Assembly (NCBI GenBank): GCA_016931515.1
Contig: JAFGEQ010000006.1
Location: 259,175 to 323,174, forward strand
Source of the DNA: a candidate division CSSED10-310 bacterium
GTDB taxonomy: Bacteria > CSSED10-310
Length of the DNA: 64,000 bases
Direction of reading: 5' to 3'
Positions 18,391 through 28,238 of this stretch are shown piece by piece. Below the pieces are notes generated by a model that made no database searches, had not been told where the DNA came from, and worked only from the letters and a program-made list of their open reading frames with translations. Numbering within the stretch: the first letter of the stretch is position 1; every line of letters starts with the position of its first letter. The position numbers and the translations under genes were made by a program.

Positions 18391-18435
18391 TCGTCTGATG
18401 ACAGAAGCCATTCACAGTCGAAAGGGGAATGAAAA

Positions 18436-21381
18436 ATGGACAGTCGCAATCCTGCCTTGAAAACCGGCGATACAATTCATGATTTCACTATCATCCGCCA
18501 GGAAGCAATCCCTACTTTGCAGCTTGTGTTCTATGAGCTTGTGCATAAACAACTGGGAACCCGGCTCATCCATCTGAGCAGCAGTGACAACAATAATGTT
18601 TTCATGGTGACTTTCCCGACGCATCCGACAAATTCGACGGGTGTTGCGCATATTTTGGAACATGGAGTTCTGGAAGGTTCCAAGCGTTACCCGGTCAAAA
18701 TTTTCAAGAATCTGTCCGGGCGATCCCTGAACACCTTTCTGAATGCAATGACATCCAGCGACTATACCTCCTATCCGTTCTCCAGCTGCAACAGGAAAGA
18801 TTTCTTCAACCTGATGGATGTTTACATGGATGCAACTTTCTTCCCTCTTCTGAATGAGAACACATTTCTGCAGGAAGGCTGGCGGTATGAGTTTCAGGAT
18901 TCAGAGAATCCTGAATCCGATCTGGAATACAGGGGCGTCGTGTACAACGAAATGAAGGGAGCCATGGGGAACCCGGTGCGTCTATTCCATGAGTATTTCA
19001 AAAAAACCATGTTCCCCGATCTGACATATGCCAATGCCTCCGGGGGTGATCCGGCCTGTATTCCCGATCTGACCTACGATGAATGGAAAGCGTTCCACGC
19101 CCGGTTTTATCACCCGTCGAACGCGTGTTTCTTCACTTTCGGTGATATCCCGTTGGAAGATCTTGTCACACACATTCACGATAAGGTACTGCGCCGATTC
19201 AGCCCATCAAATCCAGCACCACTGATTCCGATCCAGACACCCTATCCGGAACCCCAGCATCGTCGCTTCACATATCCGGTATCCCAAACGGAATCCCTCA
19301 CCAAAAAAACTTTCGTTGCCCTGTTGTGGAAAATGGCGCCGATTGCCGATTTCAGAGAAAACCTGAGACTTGAGCTTCTTTGCACGATTCTTGCCGGCGA
19401 TTCCTCCGCCATACTCAGTCGGACATTGCTGGGCTCAAACCTCGGCAACGGTCTTGCGCCTATTGGGTTCGATGCGTCCTACGCTGAATCAGTGTTCGGG
19501 ATCGGATTGAAGGACACCGACGAGGAGCATGCAGGAACGATTGAAACACTGATATTGAATACTCTCCACTCAGTAGTAGAGAATGGTTTTGAGGAAGATG
19601 AAGTGCATGCAGCTATTCATGAGTTGGAGTTCAGTGCTCTGGAGATCAAAGGTGATCACGGGGTTCCCTTTGGTCTATCACTCGCCTTTCGCGGATTGCA
19701 GGCGTATCTTGCGGGAGGCGATTTCGCCCAGGCATTGAAAATCAATGAGATACTTGAGGAACTGCGAACAGAAGCCCTGACACCCGGTTTTTTTAAGGGT
19801 TTGATCCGCAAATACCTGATAGACAATCCCCATCGCATTACGATGGTACTCGTCCCCGAACAGGGGGGGATGGAAGCGCTGGAAACCCGAAGACGTGAAA
19901 CGCTCCAAAAAGTATCTAATTCCCTGACCGAAACGGAAAAAAACCGGATCATAGAGCAAACACGGCGACTGAAGGCTCATCAGAGTGAGGATGGCGATAC
20001 ATCTTGTCTTCCGCATATTGAGCTGGAGGATATCGCTACCGTTCCGGATAAAATTCCCCAGAACGCTGTCAAGTGGGACAACATCAATTTGTACCGACAC
20101 CCAATTCCGACAAACGGAATCACATATTTTTCAACCTGCTTCAGACAACCACTGCCAGAGTCCGTTCCTCTGCCCGTAATTCAGTTCACGGGCATTCTCA
20201 GTGATCTCGGTGCAGCCGGCCGCTCATATATAGACATGGCTCGACTGATCCGGCAATATACCGGCGGTATTTCCATCGGATCCGGCGTCTCACGCAGTCT
20301 CGACGGACGATTCTGGCTGAATCTTCAGCTCAATGCCCGTTGCCTGGTTCGCAATCATTCCAAAATGATGAATCTGGCCGGTGATGTGCTGTGTGAACCA
20401 GATCTCAGTAATATTGAGCGTATCCAGGAACTGCTGAACATGCAGAAAGCCTACGCAGTTCCATCGGCAATGTTTAATGGCCACCGTATGGCCCTGCTGG
20501 CGGCAAGCAGGACTTTCTCACCTCTGAGCTGGATAAATCATGAAACCGGCGGAATGGCAGGTATCCGACGTCTATCGCATCTGCAGGCGGATGACTTCGA
20601 AAAGATCAGTCGCTCGATCGATTGTTTTTTAAAGCAATCCTGCGGGATCGAGTTTGAGCAGATGGCGCTGACCGGGCTGAATGATGCAATGGATGACGCA
20701 GTATCCAAACTGAATCTACTGCAGGCTCGTCTGCACAATCGAACTGTTGATGAGGGCTTATCCGGAAACGAAATTCCCGGTAAGGATACAGCACCACCCC
20801 TGGAAGCCTGGGTTTTGAGCACCGATGTGTCGTATGTCGCCCGGGCATTCCCCGCAGTGCATTATGAACACCCTGATGCACCGGTTTTAAGAGTCGTAAG
20901 CGCGATGATGGAGAAACCAATGTATGAACGAATCCGTGCCCGTGGAGGTGCTTATGGTGCATTTGCACTTTTCGAAGCAACGGCCGGTATCTTCATGATG
21001 ATTACTTACAGGGATCCCCATACCGCTCAGTCCCTGGAATCCTTCGAGGATGTCATCCATCACCTGGCGTCCGGGGAATTCAAGGATGAAAGTCTACATC
21101 ATGCCATAGTGAATATCATCAGTAATCTGGACACCCCGCCATCTCCAAGAGAGAAGGGATTAATGGCGTTTACTAATGCCATGAATGGCATCACTTTCGA
21201 TCAACGGACCCGCTTCCGCCAGGGCATTTTGAATACCGGGCGAGATGATGTTGTCCGCATTGTCAAAGACCACCTGGTCGATCCGAAATGTTCCGGAATA
21301 TCGATACTGACTTCAGATAAAATCCTGAACAACGATGAAACAAAGCCTCTGAACCTCGTCAGAATGAGTCTGGAGGATTAA
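18436..21381 (+). CDS. M16C metalloprotease (presequence protease / PreP-like)
   Basis: 981 residues, the usual length for M16C enzymes, which fold as two linked halves closing around short unfolded peptides. The inverted zinc motif HILEH (His72, Glu75, His76) within GVAHILEHGVLEGSKRYP is intact and the third ligand Glu lies in VVYNEMKGAMG (about residue 173). No signal peptide, so probably cytoplasmic. It follows the alpha/beta hydrolase by 114 bases with its own promoter-like site. Likely role: degradation of oligopeptides, complementing the cytoplasmic aminopeptidases encoded beside it. Confidence 0.9.
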   Translation: MDSRNPALKTGDTIHDFTIIRQEAIPTLQLVFYELVHKQLGTRLIHLSSSDNNNVFMVTFPTHPTNSTGVAHILEHGVLEGSKRYPVKIFKNLSGRSLNTFLNAMTSSDYTSYPFSSCNRKDFFNLMDVYMDATFFPLLNENTFLQEGWRYEFQDSENPESDLEYRGVVYNEMKGAMGNPVRLFHEYFKKTMFPDLTYANASGGDPACIPDLTYDEWKAFHARFYHPSNACFFTFGDIPLEDLVTHIHDKVLRRFSPSNPAPLIPIQTPYPEPQHRRFTYPVSQTESLTKKTFVALLWKMAPIADFRENLRLELLCTILAGDSSAILSRTLLGSNLGNGLAPIGFDASYAESVFGIGLKDTDEEHAGTIETLILNTLHSVVENGFEEDEVHAAIHELEFSALEIKGDHGVPFGLSLAFRGLQAYLAGGDFAQALKINEILEELRTEALTPGFFKGLIRKYLIDNPHRITMVLVPEQGGMEALETRRRETLQKVSNSLTETEKNRIIEQTRRLKAHQSEDGDTSCLPHIELEDIATVPDKIPQNAVKWDNINLYRHPIPTNGITYFSTCFRQPLPESVPLPVIQFTGILSDLGAAGRSYIDMARLIRQYTGGISIGSGVSRSLDGRFWLNLQLNARCLVRNHSKMMNLAGDVLCEPDLSNIERIQELLNMQKAYAVPSAMFNGHRMALLAASRTFSPLSWINHETGGMAGIRRLSHLQADDFEKISRSIDCFLKQSCGIEFEQMALTGLNDAMDDAVSKLNLLQARLHNRTVDEGLSGNEIPGKDTAPPLEAWVLSTDVSYVARAFPAVHYEHPDAPVLRVVSAMMEKPMYERIRARGGAYGAFALFEATAGIFMMITYRDPHTAQSLESFEDVIHHLASGEFKDESLHHAIVNIISNLDTPPSPREKGLMAFTNAMNGITFDQRTRFRQGILNTGRDDVVRIVKDHLVDPKCSGISILTSDKILNNDETKPLNLVRMSLED

Positions 21382-21382
21382 A

Positions 21383-21398
21383 ACGGTTATCCAACCGG
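21383..21398 (-). terminator. Weak terminator after the sulfatase-like pair
   Basis: Read on the minus strand, CGGTT and AACCG pair around a four-base loop and are followed by TTTTAA. Five base pairs only; it lies between two convergent genes. Confidence 0.3.
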
Positions 21399-21426
21399 AA
21401 TGGCTTGACAGTAGATTAAACCATGA

Positions 21427-23334
21427 TTATTGGATGTAGCCAAGTTGCCGGAGTTTCTGATCCAGCTTCGGGTCGTCCTCCTCATCGGGTAATGCTTTTT
21501 CATTACTCATGAATTGATCGAGTTCTGCCGCCATATCCTTCCAATCAGCAAACCGGTCCGTGTTTAACAGCGATCCCAGCTCCGGTTCGCTCAGACATAT
21601 TTTTTCATCTGGATGGCTATCCAGATCATAACAACTCCAACCCGATTGACTCGTCCATATTATTTTCCGCGATTGTTGAAAAATAACTCTCCAGCAATTC
21701 CTGGCACTCCGCTTCAATAGCTTATGCTGAAGCACCGAGAACAGTGCCCGATCATGCAGCAGCGCTTCATTGGGGGGATATATCGGAACGCCTTGAATGT
21801 TGTCAGGAGCTTTTATACCGGCCAGTGTCATCAGCGATATGGGTATATCAATCGTGGACACCCGTCCCTTCTGCAGAAAAATTTCAAACGAATTGTCCGG
21901 ATGTCGAAGCACCATAGGGACCCGCACGGATTCCTGGTACAGCGTTTTACCATGCTGGTAGTACCCATGTTCCCCAAATTCTTCGCCATGGTCCGCCGTA
22001 ACAAGAATAATACTGCTCTCTAATATATTAATGTCCCGCATACAGCGAACGATCTGCTCCAGAAGAGAATCAACCTGGCGAATCTCGCCCCGGTAATAAT
22101 CATGAAGATATCGCTTTTCAATATCCTTGAGATTGCGCGATTCATCCGGTGATTCGTAGTTCAGATGGCCCGATTCCCTGGATTTCAAAGACTCTCTGAC
22201 ACCGCTGTCCGGAGGCGGATCGCAAATCTGTTCAAAAGGGTTTACAGGTGTGTATGGATCGTGAGGATCCATGATGTGCAGGTAGAGAAACATCGGTTCA
22301 TTTTTATTCTCCAGGAGGAACTCTCGTGTTCGGCACAAAAGGCTCTCGGAAGAACCGTGAGTCCACTTCCCGGAGGGACCCGGGTCGAACAGGGCAAAAC
22401 CCCGGTCGAATCCCTTATCAACATTAATCAAATGATTGGCAGTAATGGCTCCCGTGAACCAGCCATTCCCGGCGAAAACTTCCTGGAGTAACGGAATACC
22501 ACTATCGAGCTGGTACAGGTTCTCCCCTTCCGGAGCAAAAGTATTGGTATAGTGACCGCTCAGCATATTCTTAACGGACGGAAGCGTCCAGCTGCTGGTC
22601 GTTATTGCGCTGGCATATGTTACCGCATGCCTTGAAAACTCGTCTAAAAACGGAGTATCCGCCCGGTTCGATCCATATATGCCGGTATCTCTGCTCCGCA
22701 GGGAATCAATGACGATTAAAAAGACATGAGGTCTCATCGACATATTGTCTGGAACAAACATCGGAGAACCCAGAAGCACGTACAGGCCGTTCAAGGCAAC
22801 AGGATCATTTTCACCTGCTATCCGGAACCGGCACCGGACATCACCCGCCCGGATTGTCAAAGGGATATCGAATTTCTTCCATCGTGCCGGATCATTGAGA
22901 ACGTATTCCAGTTTCTGCTCATCCTTTCCGTTTGTTACATCCAGAACCAGGGTCACTTCCTCATCCGATTGAACCCCGCCAACCCGTTTGACTGCCGCCC
23001 AAAACTGCAGATGTCCCGAAGAATTCATCGTAAAATCAAAGGCGACCGGCCATTTCGCGGTCACGACAGCCGATCGTCTCCATTGTTCGTCAACCAAAGC
23101 CAATGCAAGCATAGGGGATTCATCCGATCGAACAGCGAAAGGATCCGGATTTCCGCCTTTGTCATTCTCGGCATCAAACAGAGGTAACTGAGCCGATGGG
23201 TCTATAAAGTGGACAATATGATTGTCAGGATCATTAACCGGAGGCAGGCTGCAACTCGTGAACGCCCCCACAATCAACAGAAGAAAAAGTCGAAATCGAA
23301 ACCGTGGCAGATAGCCCGTGCTGTTAACGCACAT
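21427..23334 (-). CDS. Sulfatase-like lipoprotein (alkaline phosphatase superfamily), copy 1
   Basis: 635 residues. The N terminus is a lipoprotein signal (hydrophobic run then AFTSCS, Cys about residue 28). A beta-rich region of about 160 residues precedes the catalytic domain, which starts HVFLIVIDSLRSRDTGIYG (first metal Asp), continues SSWTLPSVKNMLSG at the nucleophile position, and has DPHDPYTP and ADHGEEFGEHGYYQHG as metal ligands. The sulfatase formylglycine motif (C/S-x-P-x-R) is absent, so the nucleophile is probably Ser or Thr and the enzyme may transfer or cleave phosphate rather than sulfate esters. It ends LRQLGYIQ. Overlaps its paralog by 11 bases. Confidence 0.82.
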   Translation of the reverse strand: MCVNSTGYLPRFRFRLFLLLIVGAFTSCSLPPVNDPDNHIVHFIDPSAQLPLFDAENDKGGNPDPFAVRSDESPMLALALVDEQWRRSAVVTAKWPVAFDFTMNSSGHLQFWAAVKRVGGVQSDEEVTLVLDVTNGKDEQKLEYVLNDPARWKKFDIPLTIRAGDVRCRFRIAGENDPVALNGLYVLLGSPMFVPDNMSMRPHVFLIVIDSLRSRDTGIYGSNRADTPFLDEFSRHAVTYASAITTSSWTLPSVKNMLSGHYTNTFAPEGENLYQLDSGIPLLQEVFAGNGWFTGAITANHLINVDKGFDRGFALFDPGPSGKWTHGSSESLLCRTREFLLENKNEPMFLYLHIMDPHDPYTPVNPFEQICDPPPDSGVRESLKSRESGHLNYESPDESRNLKDIEKRYLHDYYRGEIRQVDSLLEQIVRCMRDINILESSIILVTADHGEEFGEHGYYQHGKTLYQESVRVPMVLRHPDNSFEIFLQKGRVSTIDIPISLMTLAGIKAPDNIQGVPIYPPNEALLHDRALFSVLQHKLLKRSARNCWRVIFQQSRKIIWTSQSGWSCYDLDSHPDEKICLSEPELGSLLNTDRFADWKDMAAELDQFMSNEKALPDEEDDPKLDQKLRQLGYIQ

Positions 23335-25255
23335 AACCCAGTTCCTTCAATTGCTCTGTCAGTAATTGAGTCACCGGATGACCACTTTTTTCTACCACTT
23401 GACCCGTAAACCGTTCCAACTCCTCCCCCAGCTTTTGCCAGGACCCGGCATCCTCATCGTTCTGTAGCTCGATAAAATCCGTCTTCTGAAACAGAGGGAT
23501 TTCTTCAGGATGGGCGGAGAGATCGTAGGCAGTCACCTGACCGGTTCCGGACCAGACAAGTTTTCGATCCCCCTGATAGATACTCCGCCAGCGCCGGCGG
23601 GGTATGCTGAGTTCATCGATAGAACGAACCGCTGTGAAAAATAATCTCCGCTGCAAATAATCGGTTCCTGTTGAAAAGACGGAAATACCATCCCATGTCG
23701 GCTCAGGATTCACTCCAATCAGACGACAGATCGTCGCCGGTATATCAATTGTGGACACCCGTTCTGGTATTATTCTGGATTCCGGAAGCCGGATCGGATT
23801 CATCATGATCCATGGCACCTCTATCGAAGTCTCGTGCAGGGACATGCCATGCTGATAGTAGCCATGCTCTCCAAATTCCTCACCGTGATCAGAGGTCACA
23901 ATGAGAACACTGTCCTTACTGTCTCCTGGTAACCGATTTAATTCCTCCGAAATTTTCAGGAGTAACGCATCGGCCTGCCTTATCTCCGCTCGATACAGCT
24001 GGCGAAGGTAATCCGTCTCGATGTCCGTCAAAGGCAGCAGATCGGTGCTGAACGGTTTCAAATTCAATATCCCCGTTTCATTCCGTCTGATGGGAGGTCG
24101 GATCCCTGTATCATTAACGGGACCGTGCATGAGTCTGTATGGATGGGATGGATTATAGGGATCGTGGGGATCCATGACATGGATATAAATAAACATCGGT
24201 CTCGACGGCTTCTGCACCAAAATTTCACGCAACCGATCCAGTATCAGGTTGTCTGATCCGTCTTTCCAGGCCTGAACTGGAAACACATCAAATGCATCAA
24301 AGCCATGATCAAAGTCTCTCCTGGCTTTGATCACCGGGTTCGATACGACAGCCGCCGTATAATATCCGGCATCTGCCAAAATCGACTGGATCATCCGCCC
24401 CGAATAACCCGACTCCGGTATCATTTCATCGAGTTCCGCCTGGTCCAGGAATGTATATTGCCCAGAGAGGAGATTTTTCATTGCGGGGATTGTCCAGCTC
24501 GATGAGGATACGGTTTGGCTGAAGGTCACACCGGAGCGGGATATCCTGTCTACAACCGGGGATAACGCTGCTGCCGATCCGTAAGCGCCCAATTCATCCG
24601 CTCTTAAAGCGTCGAAGCAGACCATGATGATATGCGGATGCAGAGGCCGTTGATCCGGTATGAAGACGGGGGAACCGACAAACGCGATGATCTTCGCATC
24701 CCGATCCTCCGTTTCCCGGCAGGCTATACGGAACGTACATTCCACCTCACCCCGAATGTCCGCTATTGGAAATTGGTATTTCACCCAGGGAATCGATTCT
24801 GATGAAACGGTATCCAGGTCGACTATCATCGACAAATTATCCTTACTATCATTCAGCAACGTAAGACTCAATTGGATCGATGCACATTGGGGAGCCGGTT
24901 CACCGGATATACTCATGGCCCATATCTCCAGGACACCGGGACGGTTTACGGTCATTTTGCAGGAATTGGGACTATCCGAAGTAACCGCCAAAGCATGACG
25001 CCGAACATCCTGGAAAGCGACATTGACCACTCCGTTGCCTGATTGAAGGCGCGTTGTCCATTCGTCTGGATTTTGTGTCCATGACCAGTTTTGTGCAGGC
25101 GAACAGGGGTCGATCAAGTGCACCAATCCCTGTTCCGGAAAAGTTTCCGACGGTCCGTCACAGCCGGTTATATTTAGAAGAATACAGGTTGACACGCACA
25201 AGATAAGGGATATCGTGATAATGCCGCAGCGCTTCATCGGAAGACAAGTTATCAC
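23324..25255 (-). CDS. Sulfatase-like lipoprotein (alkaline phosphatase superfamily), copy 2
   Basis: Up to 643 residues from GTG 25255; ATG 25237 (MKRCGIITIS) is an equally likely start, and neither has a good ribosome site. Lipoprotein signal with LNITGCDG. Same layout as copy 1: N-terminal beta-rich region, IIMVCFDALRADELGAYG, SSSWTIPAMKNLLSG instead of a formylglycine motif, DPHDPYNP, SDHGEEFGEHGYYQHG, and the C terminus LKELGYVR. A tandem duplication is likely. Lies in the envelope, facing the periplasm or outside. Confidence 0.82.
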   Translation of the reverse strand: MITCLPMKRCGIITISLILCVSTCILLNITGCDGPSETFPEQGLVHLIDPCSPAQNWSWTQNPDEWTTRLQSGNGVVNVAFQDVRRHALAVTSDSPNSCKMTVNRPGVLEIWAMSISGEPAPQCASIQLSLTLLNDSKDNLSMIVDLDTVSSESIPWVKYQFPIADIRGEVECTFRIACRETEDRDAKIIAFVGSPVFIPDQRPLHPHIIMVCFDALRADELGAYGSAAALSPVVDRISRSGVTFSQTVSSSSWTIPAMKNLLSGQYTFLDQAELDEMIPESGYSGRMIQSILADAGYYTAAVVSNPVIKARRDFDHGFDAFDVFPVQAWKDGSDNLILDRLREILVQKPSRPMFIYIHVMDPHDPYNPSHPYRLMHGPVNDTGIRPPIRRNETGILNLKPFSTDLLPLTDIETDYLRQLYRAEIRQADALLLKISEELNRLPGDSKDSVLIVTSDHGEEFGEHGYYQHGMSLHETSIEVPWIMMNPIRLPESRIIPERVSTIDIPATICRLIGVNPEPTWDGISVFSTGTDYLQRRLFFTAVRSIDELSIPRRRWRSIYQGDRKLVWSGTGQVTAYDLSAHPEEIPLFQKTDFIELQNDEDAGSWQKLGEELERFTGQVVEKSGHPVTQLLTEQLKELGYVR

Positions 25256-25312
25256 AGGCTGCGCAGCTTGTCACACGCCGATTTGGATCCCGCAACGCTG
25301 ATTCTGCCGGGT

Positions 25313-28225
25313 TTAGAAATGTGCAATGACTGCGAGATAGCCACGCCATTTATCCTCAATTATACCGTTCAATCCATACGCTGCGCCTGCCGTTATTGTG
25401 GAGGCACCGATCCTGAATAATGGAATATTAGGAATACCCATCCGCCACTCACAACCGATCGCTCTCTGGGGATCGCGGATGTCGTTTGACCAGGTGCCAA
25501 CCTCCGTCCCATACAGCACGAACGGCGCATTCGAGCCAAAACACAGTTCGATATCCTTTTTAGAAAACATCTCACCGGACTGAATCGCTGCAGGCAACCA
25601 CGCAACGTCCAAACGGTTGGCCCAGAACCATTCTGACTGAACGGAATTGTTGATTCCGCCAAGACTGAACATATCCATAACCCCGGCATCACCGACGGTT
25701 TCACCACCGGCTGCCCGTAATCTTAATCCCATGAATTTCCAGGTCAAATACCCTTCAACATCCCAGTTGTACTGAGTCCATGATGAATCATCCGATTGCC
25801 CGATCCGGCCGGCGATCTTCCCATCGAGACCATAAGAAAACTGATCACGGTTTCCAAGAATGCTCGCGGAGGCTGATAATCCTCCAAGAAACCGCACGAA
25901 CCGATCTCCACCTGCCGGTTCACAGGATGCCCAGACGCCACCGCCGGTTGCACTCAACTTCCAGACGGAGCCATATCGTCTCCATGCTGCAGTCAGATCC
26001 ACGCCATCCGCTGCAATGTCCGGAACAATCACCTCGTTGCCATGCAGGAGTCGCTGATCAGCCGGGGCTTCTTTTACATGAAAAACAGTCATACTCAAGT
26101 GAACGGGTAACCCCCGATATGCCAGTCCTATCCTGCCTCCAGCGGCACCGCCATCCTGGCCGATACTGCCCACGATCATTCCGCTGATCCGGCCGAGAAT
26201 GTCACCGGAGCGAATACCCACCTGATAGGTTGAGTTATACGGTAATTGAGTCAGACCGGTTATCCAATCTGATTCCAGGTTATCGATCGCCCGGTAATCC
26301 GTCGCCTTAATGGACTCGGAAGTGACAAATACTGCAGGATCCGGTGTATTTTCAGGAGGTCTAACGAACGGATAATCAGAGCCCGATTCGGCGTCCGGTA
26401 TCGGTGACGAATGAATGGCGGTGTCTGATGAAGCAAGATAATGGATACTCAATCCTTCTGAATGCGGTTTCAGGCAATACAGTCCGCCGGAAGAGTTGCG
26501 AGCCGGTTCCGGTGCCAGCAGACCTGTCATACTGAAGGTCAGCATTGTGCGTTCCAGACCCGGATAGCTTAACTTTTCGAGATTCATACAGCCGGATCTA
26601 TCGCTGCAGAAGATCAGACCGGTGCCATCCGGAAGCCAGCAGGGCTGGATGATAACCTCTCGATCCTTTGATGAAACAACTGAACGGTTTCCTGTATCAA
26701 GATGAATGATGACCAGTTCACTTCTGTTGTTTTCCCTCCTGACGGCTGCAACTTTGTGCTGATCAGGCGATAATCTTGGGGATTGCCAGACTGTATGAAT
26801 GCTTGGGTCCGTGATATTCCGGACAGCGCCGGTATCGAGATCCAGTCTTACGAGATTCGAAAAACCGTTCAGACGTTTTATGGCAACGACAAATTGATTA
26901 TCGGACGACGGGTCCGCCCAACCCAAGCCCGAACCTTCGGTCAGGCGATCCAAGCGATCTGTTTTCGGATACCAGCGGTAAAGGTCCGATCGCATGTCCC
27001 CATTCGGTCTGCGTCGCAATGAATGAAAATAGAGTGACTGCCCGTCCGATGCCCAGCGTTGTCCGGCCGGACTGATGCCGTTGGTGACGGGAAATGAATG
27101 AAGTTCCTTGTATTTCGGTGGATGGACAGGGAGTGCTGCGACATCCTCCGGATCGTTCAGAGCTGGATCCGGTTTTCCCTCCGCCAGTTCATGCGTGCTC
27201 CAAATGACAAGTTCAGGAGGTTTTTCCGGGGGTCTAAGAATCAGAGTGATGGATTGTCCGTCCGGGGTCACGGCCGGCTCACCGGTCATGCCTTCGATAT
27301 ATTGCCAGAGTACACCCTCTGCAATACCGTCTTGCCGGGTATAAAGACGTTCGAGTTGCAAGGCTTCGGATGTAAGTTCCGCGGAGAATCTCCGGTACAG
27401 TTTTTCCGGTGATTCCTTAAAGACTCCCGAGAACGCATCCTCAAACGACCGTTGCTCTCTTGCACTCAATCGTTTCCAGAGATTGAGGAGGCAATCCGGC
27501 TGTCCGGATCGTTCTTTCAGCCATTGAAGGTAGGCTGATCCAACAAGGTACGGGTATCGCCCGCCCAACCATCGATCAGATCCATCCAATTCGGAGAACG
27601 TCGGGAGATATCCTTCGACGGCAAGCTGACTCAGCATCATGGCACGCAGTGAGCTATTGACTCGTCCATAGCCCGTCAGGTCGCTTTCCAGCAATACAGC
27701 GTACCCTTCTGTCGCCCAGATCGGCAGGTTGAGTGTCAGGGGTCCCAGCGGGTAGAGAGCACGCCATAATTTGCCGCTAAGACTTCTGGGGTTACGTGTC
27801 AGATGCACGGCATGCACGTATTCATGAACAAACACGATTTCAGACCATGTTTCCAGACCGCCAAGCATCATAGGGTCGACAGGCGCATTTGGCCACAGAA
27901 CGATTCGCGGAGTGGCGAGGAGGGGAACAGCCATCCCGTTGGTCAGTCCGAGAGGATCCATGATAATGACATCCATCGGACCATCGATCTCATTATAGCC
28001 GATTGCGGCTGTAACCGCCTCGTGGATGGACTCCATCCGTTCGGAAGTGAATGAGGACCATGCCTGCAGATCGGACGGAAAATGAACTTTGAAATGCTCT
28101 GTTTCAATAGTACGCCAATCATCATGGGGTCTTGGAATCATGTAAAATTGAGCATGCATGATCGAAAAAGGAGTTTGACTCATCCCGAAAAGAAGCAGTG
28201 AAAGGAAAAAGGCGCGAACGTTCAT
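25313..28225 (-). CDS. MA-clan metallopeptidase / beta-propeller / outer-membrane-barrel-like fusion
   Basis: 970 residues. A signal peptide (FFLSLLLFGMSQTPFS) is followed by a gluzincin-type peptidase domain: zinc motif HEYVH (His134, Glu135, His138) in VFVHEYVHAVHL and a third ligand Glu173 in WATEGYAVLLES. About residues 310-600 hold TolB/PD40 propeller blades (PAVTPDGQSITLIL, WASDGQSLYFHS, RLSPDQHKVAAVRR, CWLPDGTGLIFCSD). The last 300 residues alternate polar and hydrophobic positions with many Gly and aromatic residues and end YLAVIAHF, as expected for a beta-barrel with a C-terminal Phe. Predicted to be a surface- or periplasm-facing peptidase in the outer membrane. Peptidase activity is inferred from the motif only. 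Confidence 0.75.
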   Translation of the reverse strand: MNVRAFFLSLLLFGMSQTPFSIMHAQFYMIPRPHDDWRTIETEHFKVHFPSDLQAWSSFTSERMESIHEAVTAAIGYNEIDGPMDVIIMDPLGLTNGMAVPLLATPRIVLWPNAPVDPMMLGGLETWSEIVFVHEYVHAVHLTRNPRSLSGKLWRALYPLGPLTLNLPIWATEGYAVLLESDLTGYGRVNSSLRAMMLSQLAVEGYLPTFSELDGSDRWLGGRYPYLVGSAYLQWLKERSGQPDCLLNLWKRLSAREQRSFEDAFSGVFKESPEKLYRRFSAELTSEALQLERLYTRQDGIAEGVLWQYIEGMTGEPAVTPDGQSITLILRPPEKPPELVIWSTHELAEGKPDPALNDPEDVAALPVHPPKYKELHSFPVTNGISPAGQRWASDGQSLYFHSLRRRPNGDMRSDLYRWYPKTDRLDRLTEGSGLGWADPSSDNQFVVAIKRLNGFSNLVRLDLDTGAVRNITDPSIHTVWQSPRLSPDQHKVAAVRRENNRSELVIIHLDTGNRSVVSSKDREVIIQPCWLPDGTGLIFCSDRSGCMNLEKLSYPGLERTMLTFSMTGLLAPEPARNSSGGLYCLKPHSEGLSIHYLASSDTAIHSSPIPDAESGSDYPFVRPPENTPDPAVFVTSESIKATDYRAIDNLESDWITGLTQLPYNSTYQVGIRSGDILGRISGMIVGSIGQDGGAAGGRIGLAYRGLPVHLSMTVFHVKEAPADQRLLHGNEVIVPDIAADGVDLTAAWRRYGSVWKLSATGGGVWASCEPAGGDRFVRFLGGLSASASILGNRDQFSYGLDGKIAGRIGQSDDSSWTQYNWDVEGYLTWKFMGLRLRAAGGETVGDAGVMDMFSLGGINNSVQSEWFWANRLDVAWLPAAIQSGEMFSKKDIELCFGSNAPFVLYGTEVGTWSNDIRDPQRAIGCEWRMGIPNIPLFRIGASTITAGAAYGLNGIIEDKWRGYLAVIAHF

Positions 28226-28238
28226 GTCCTGTCTCTCG

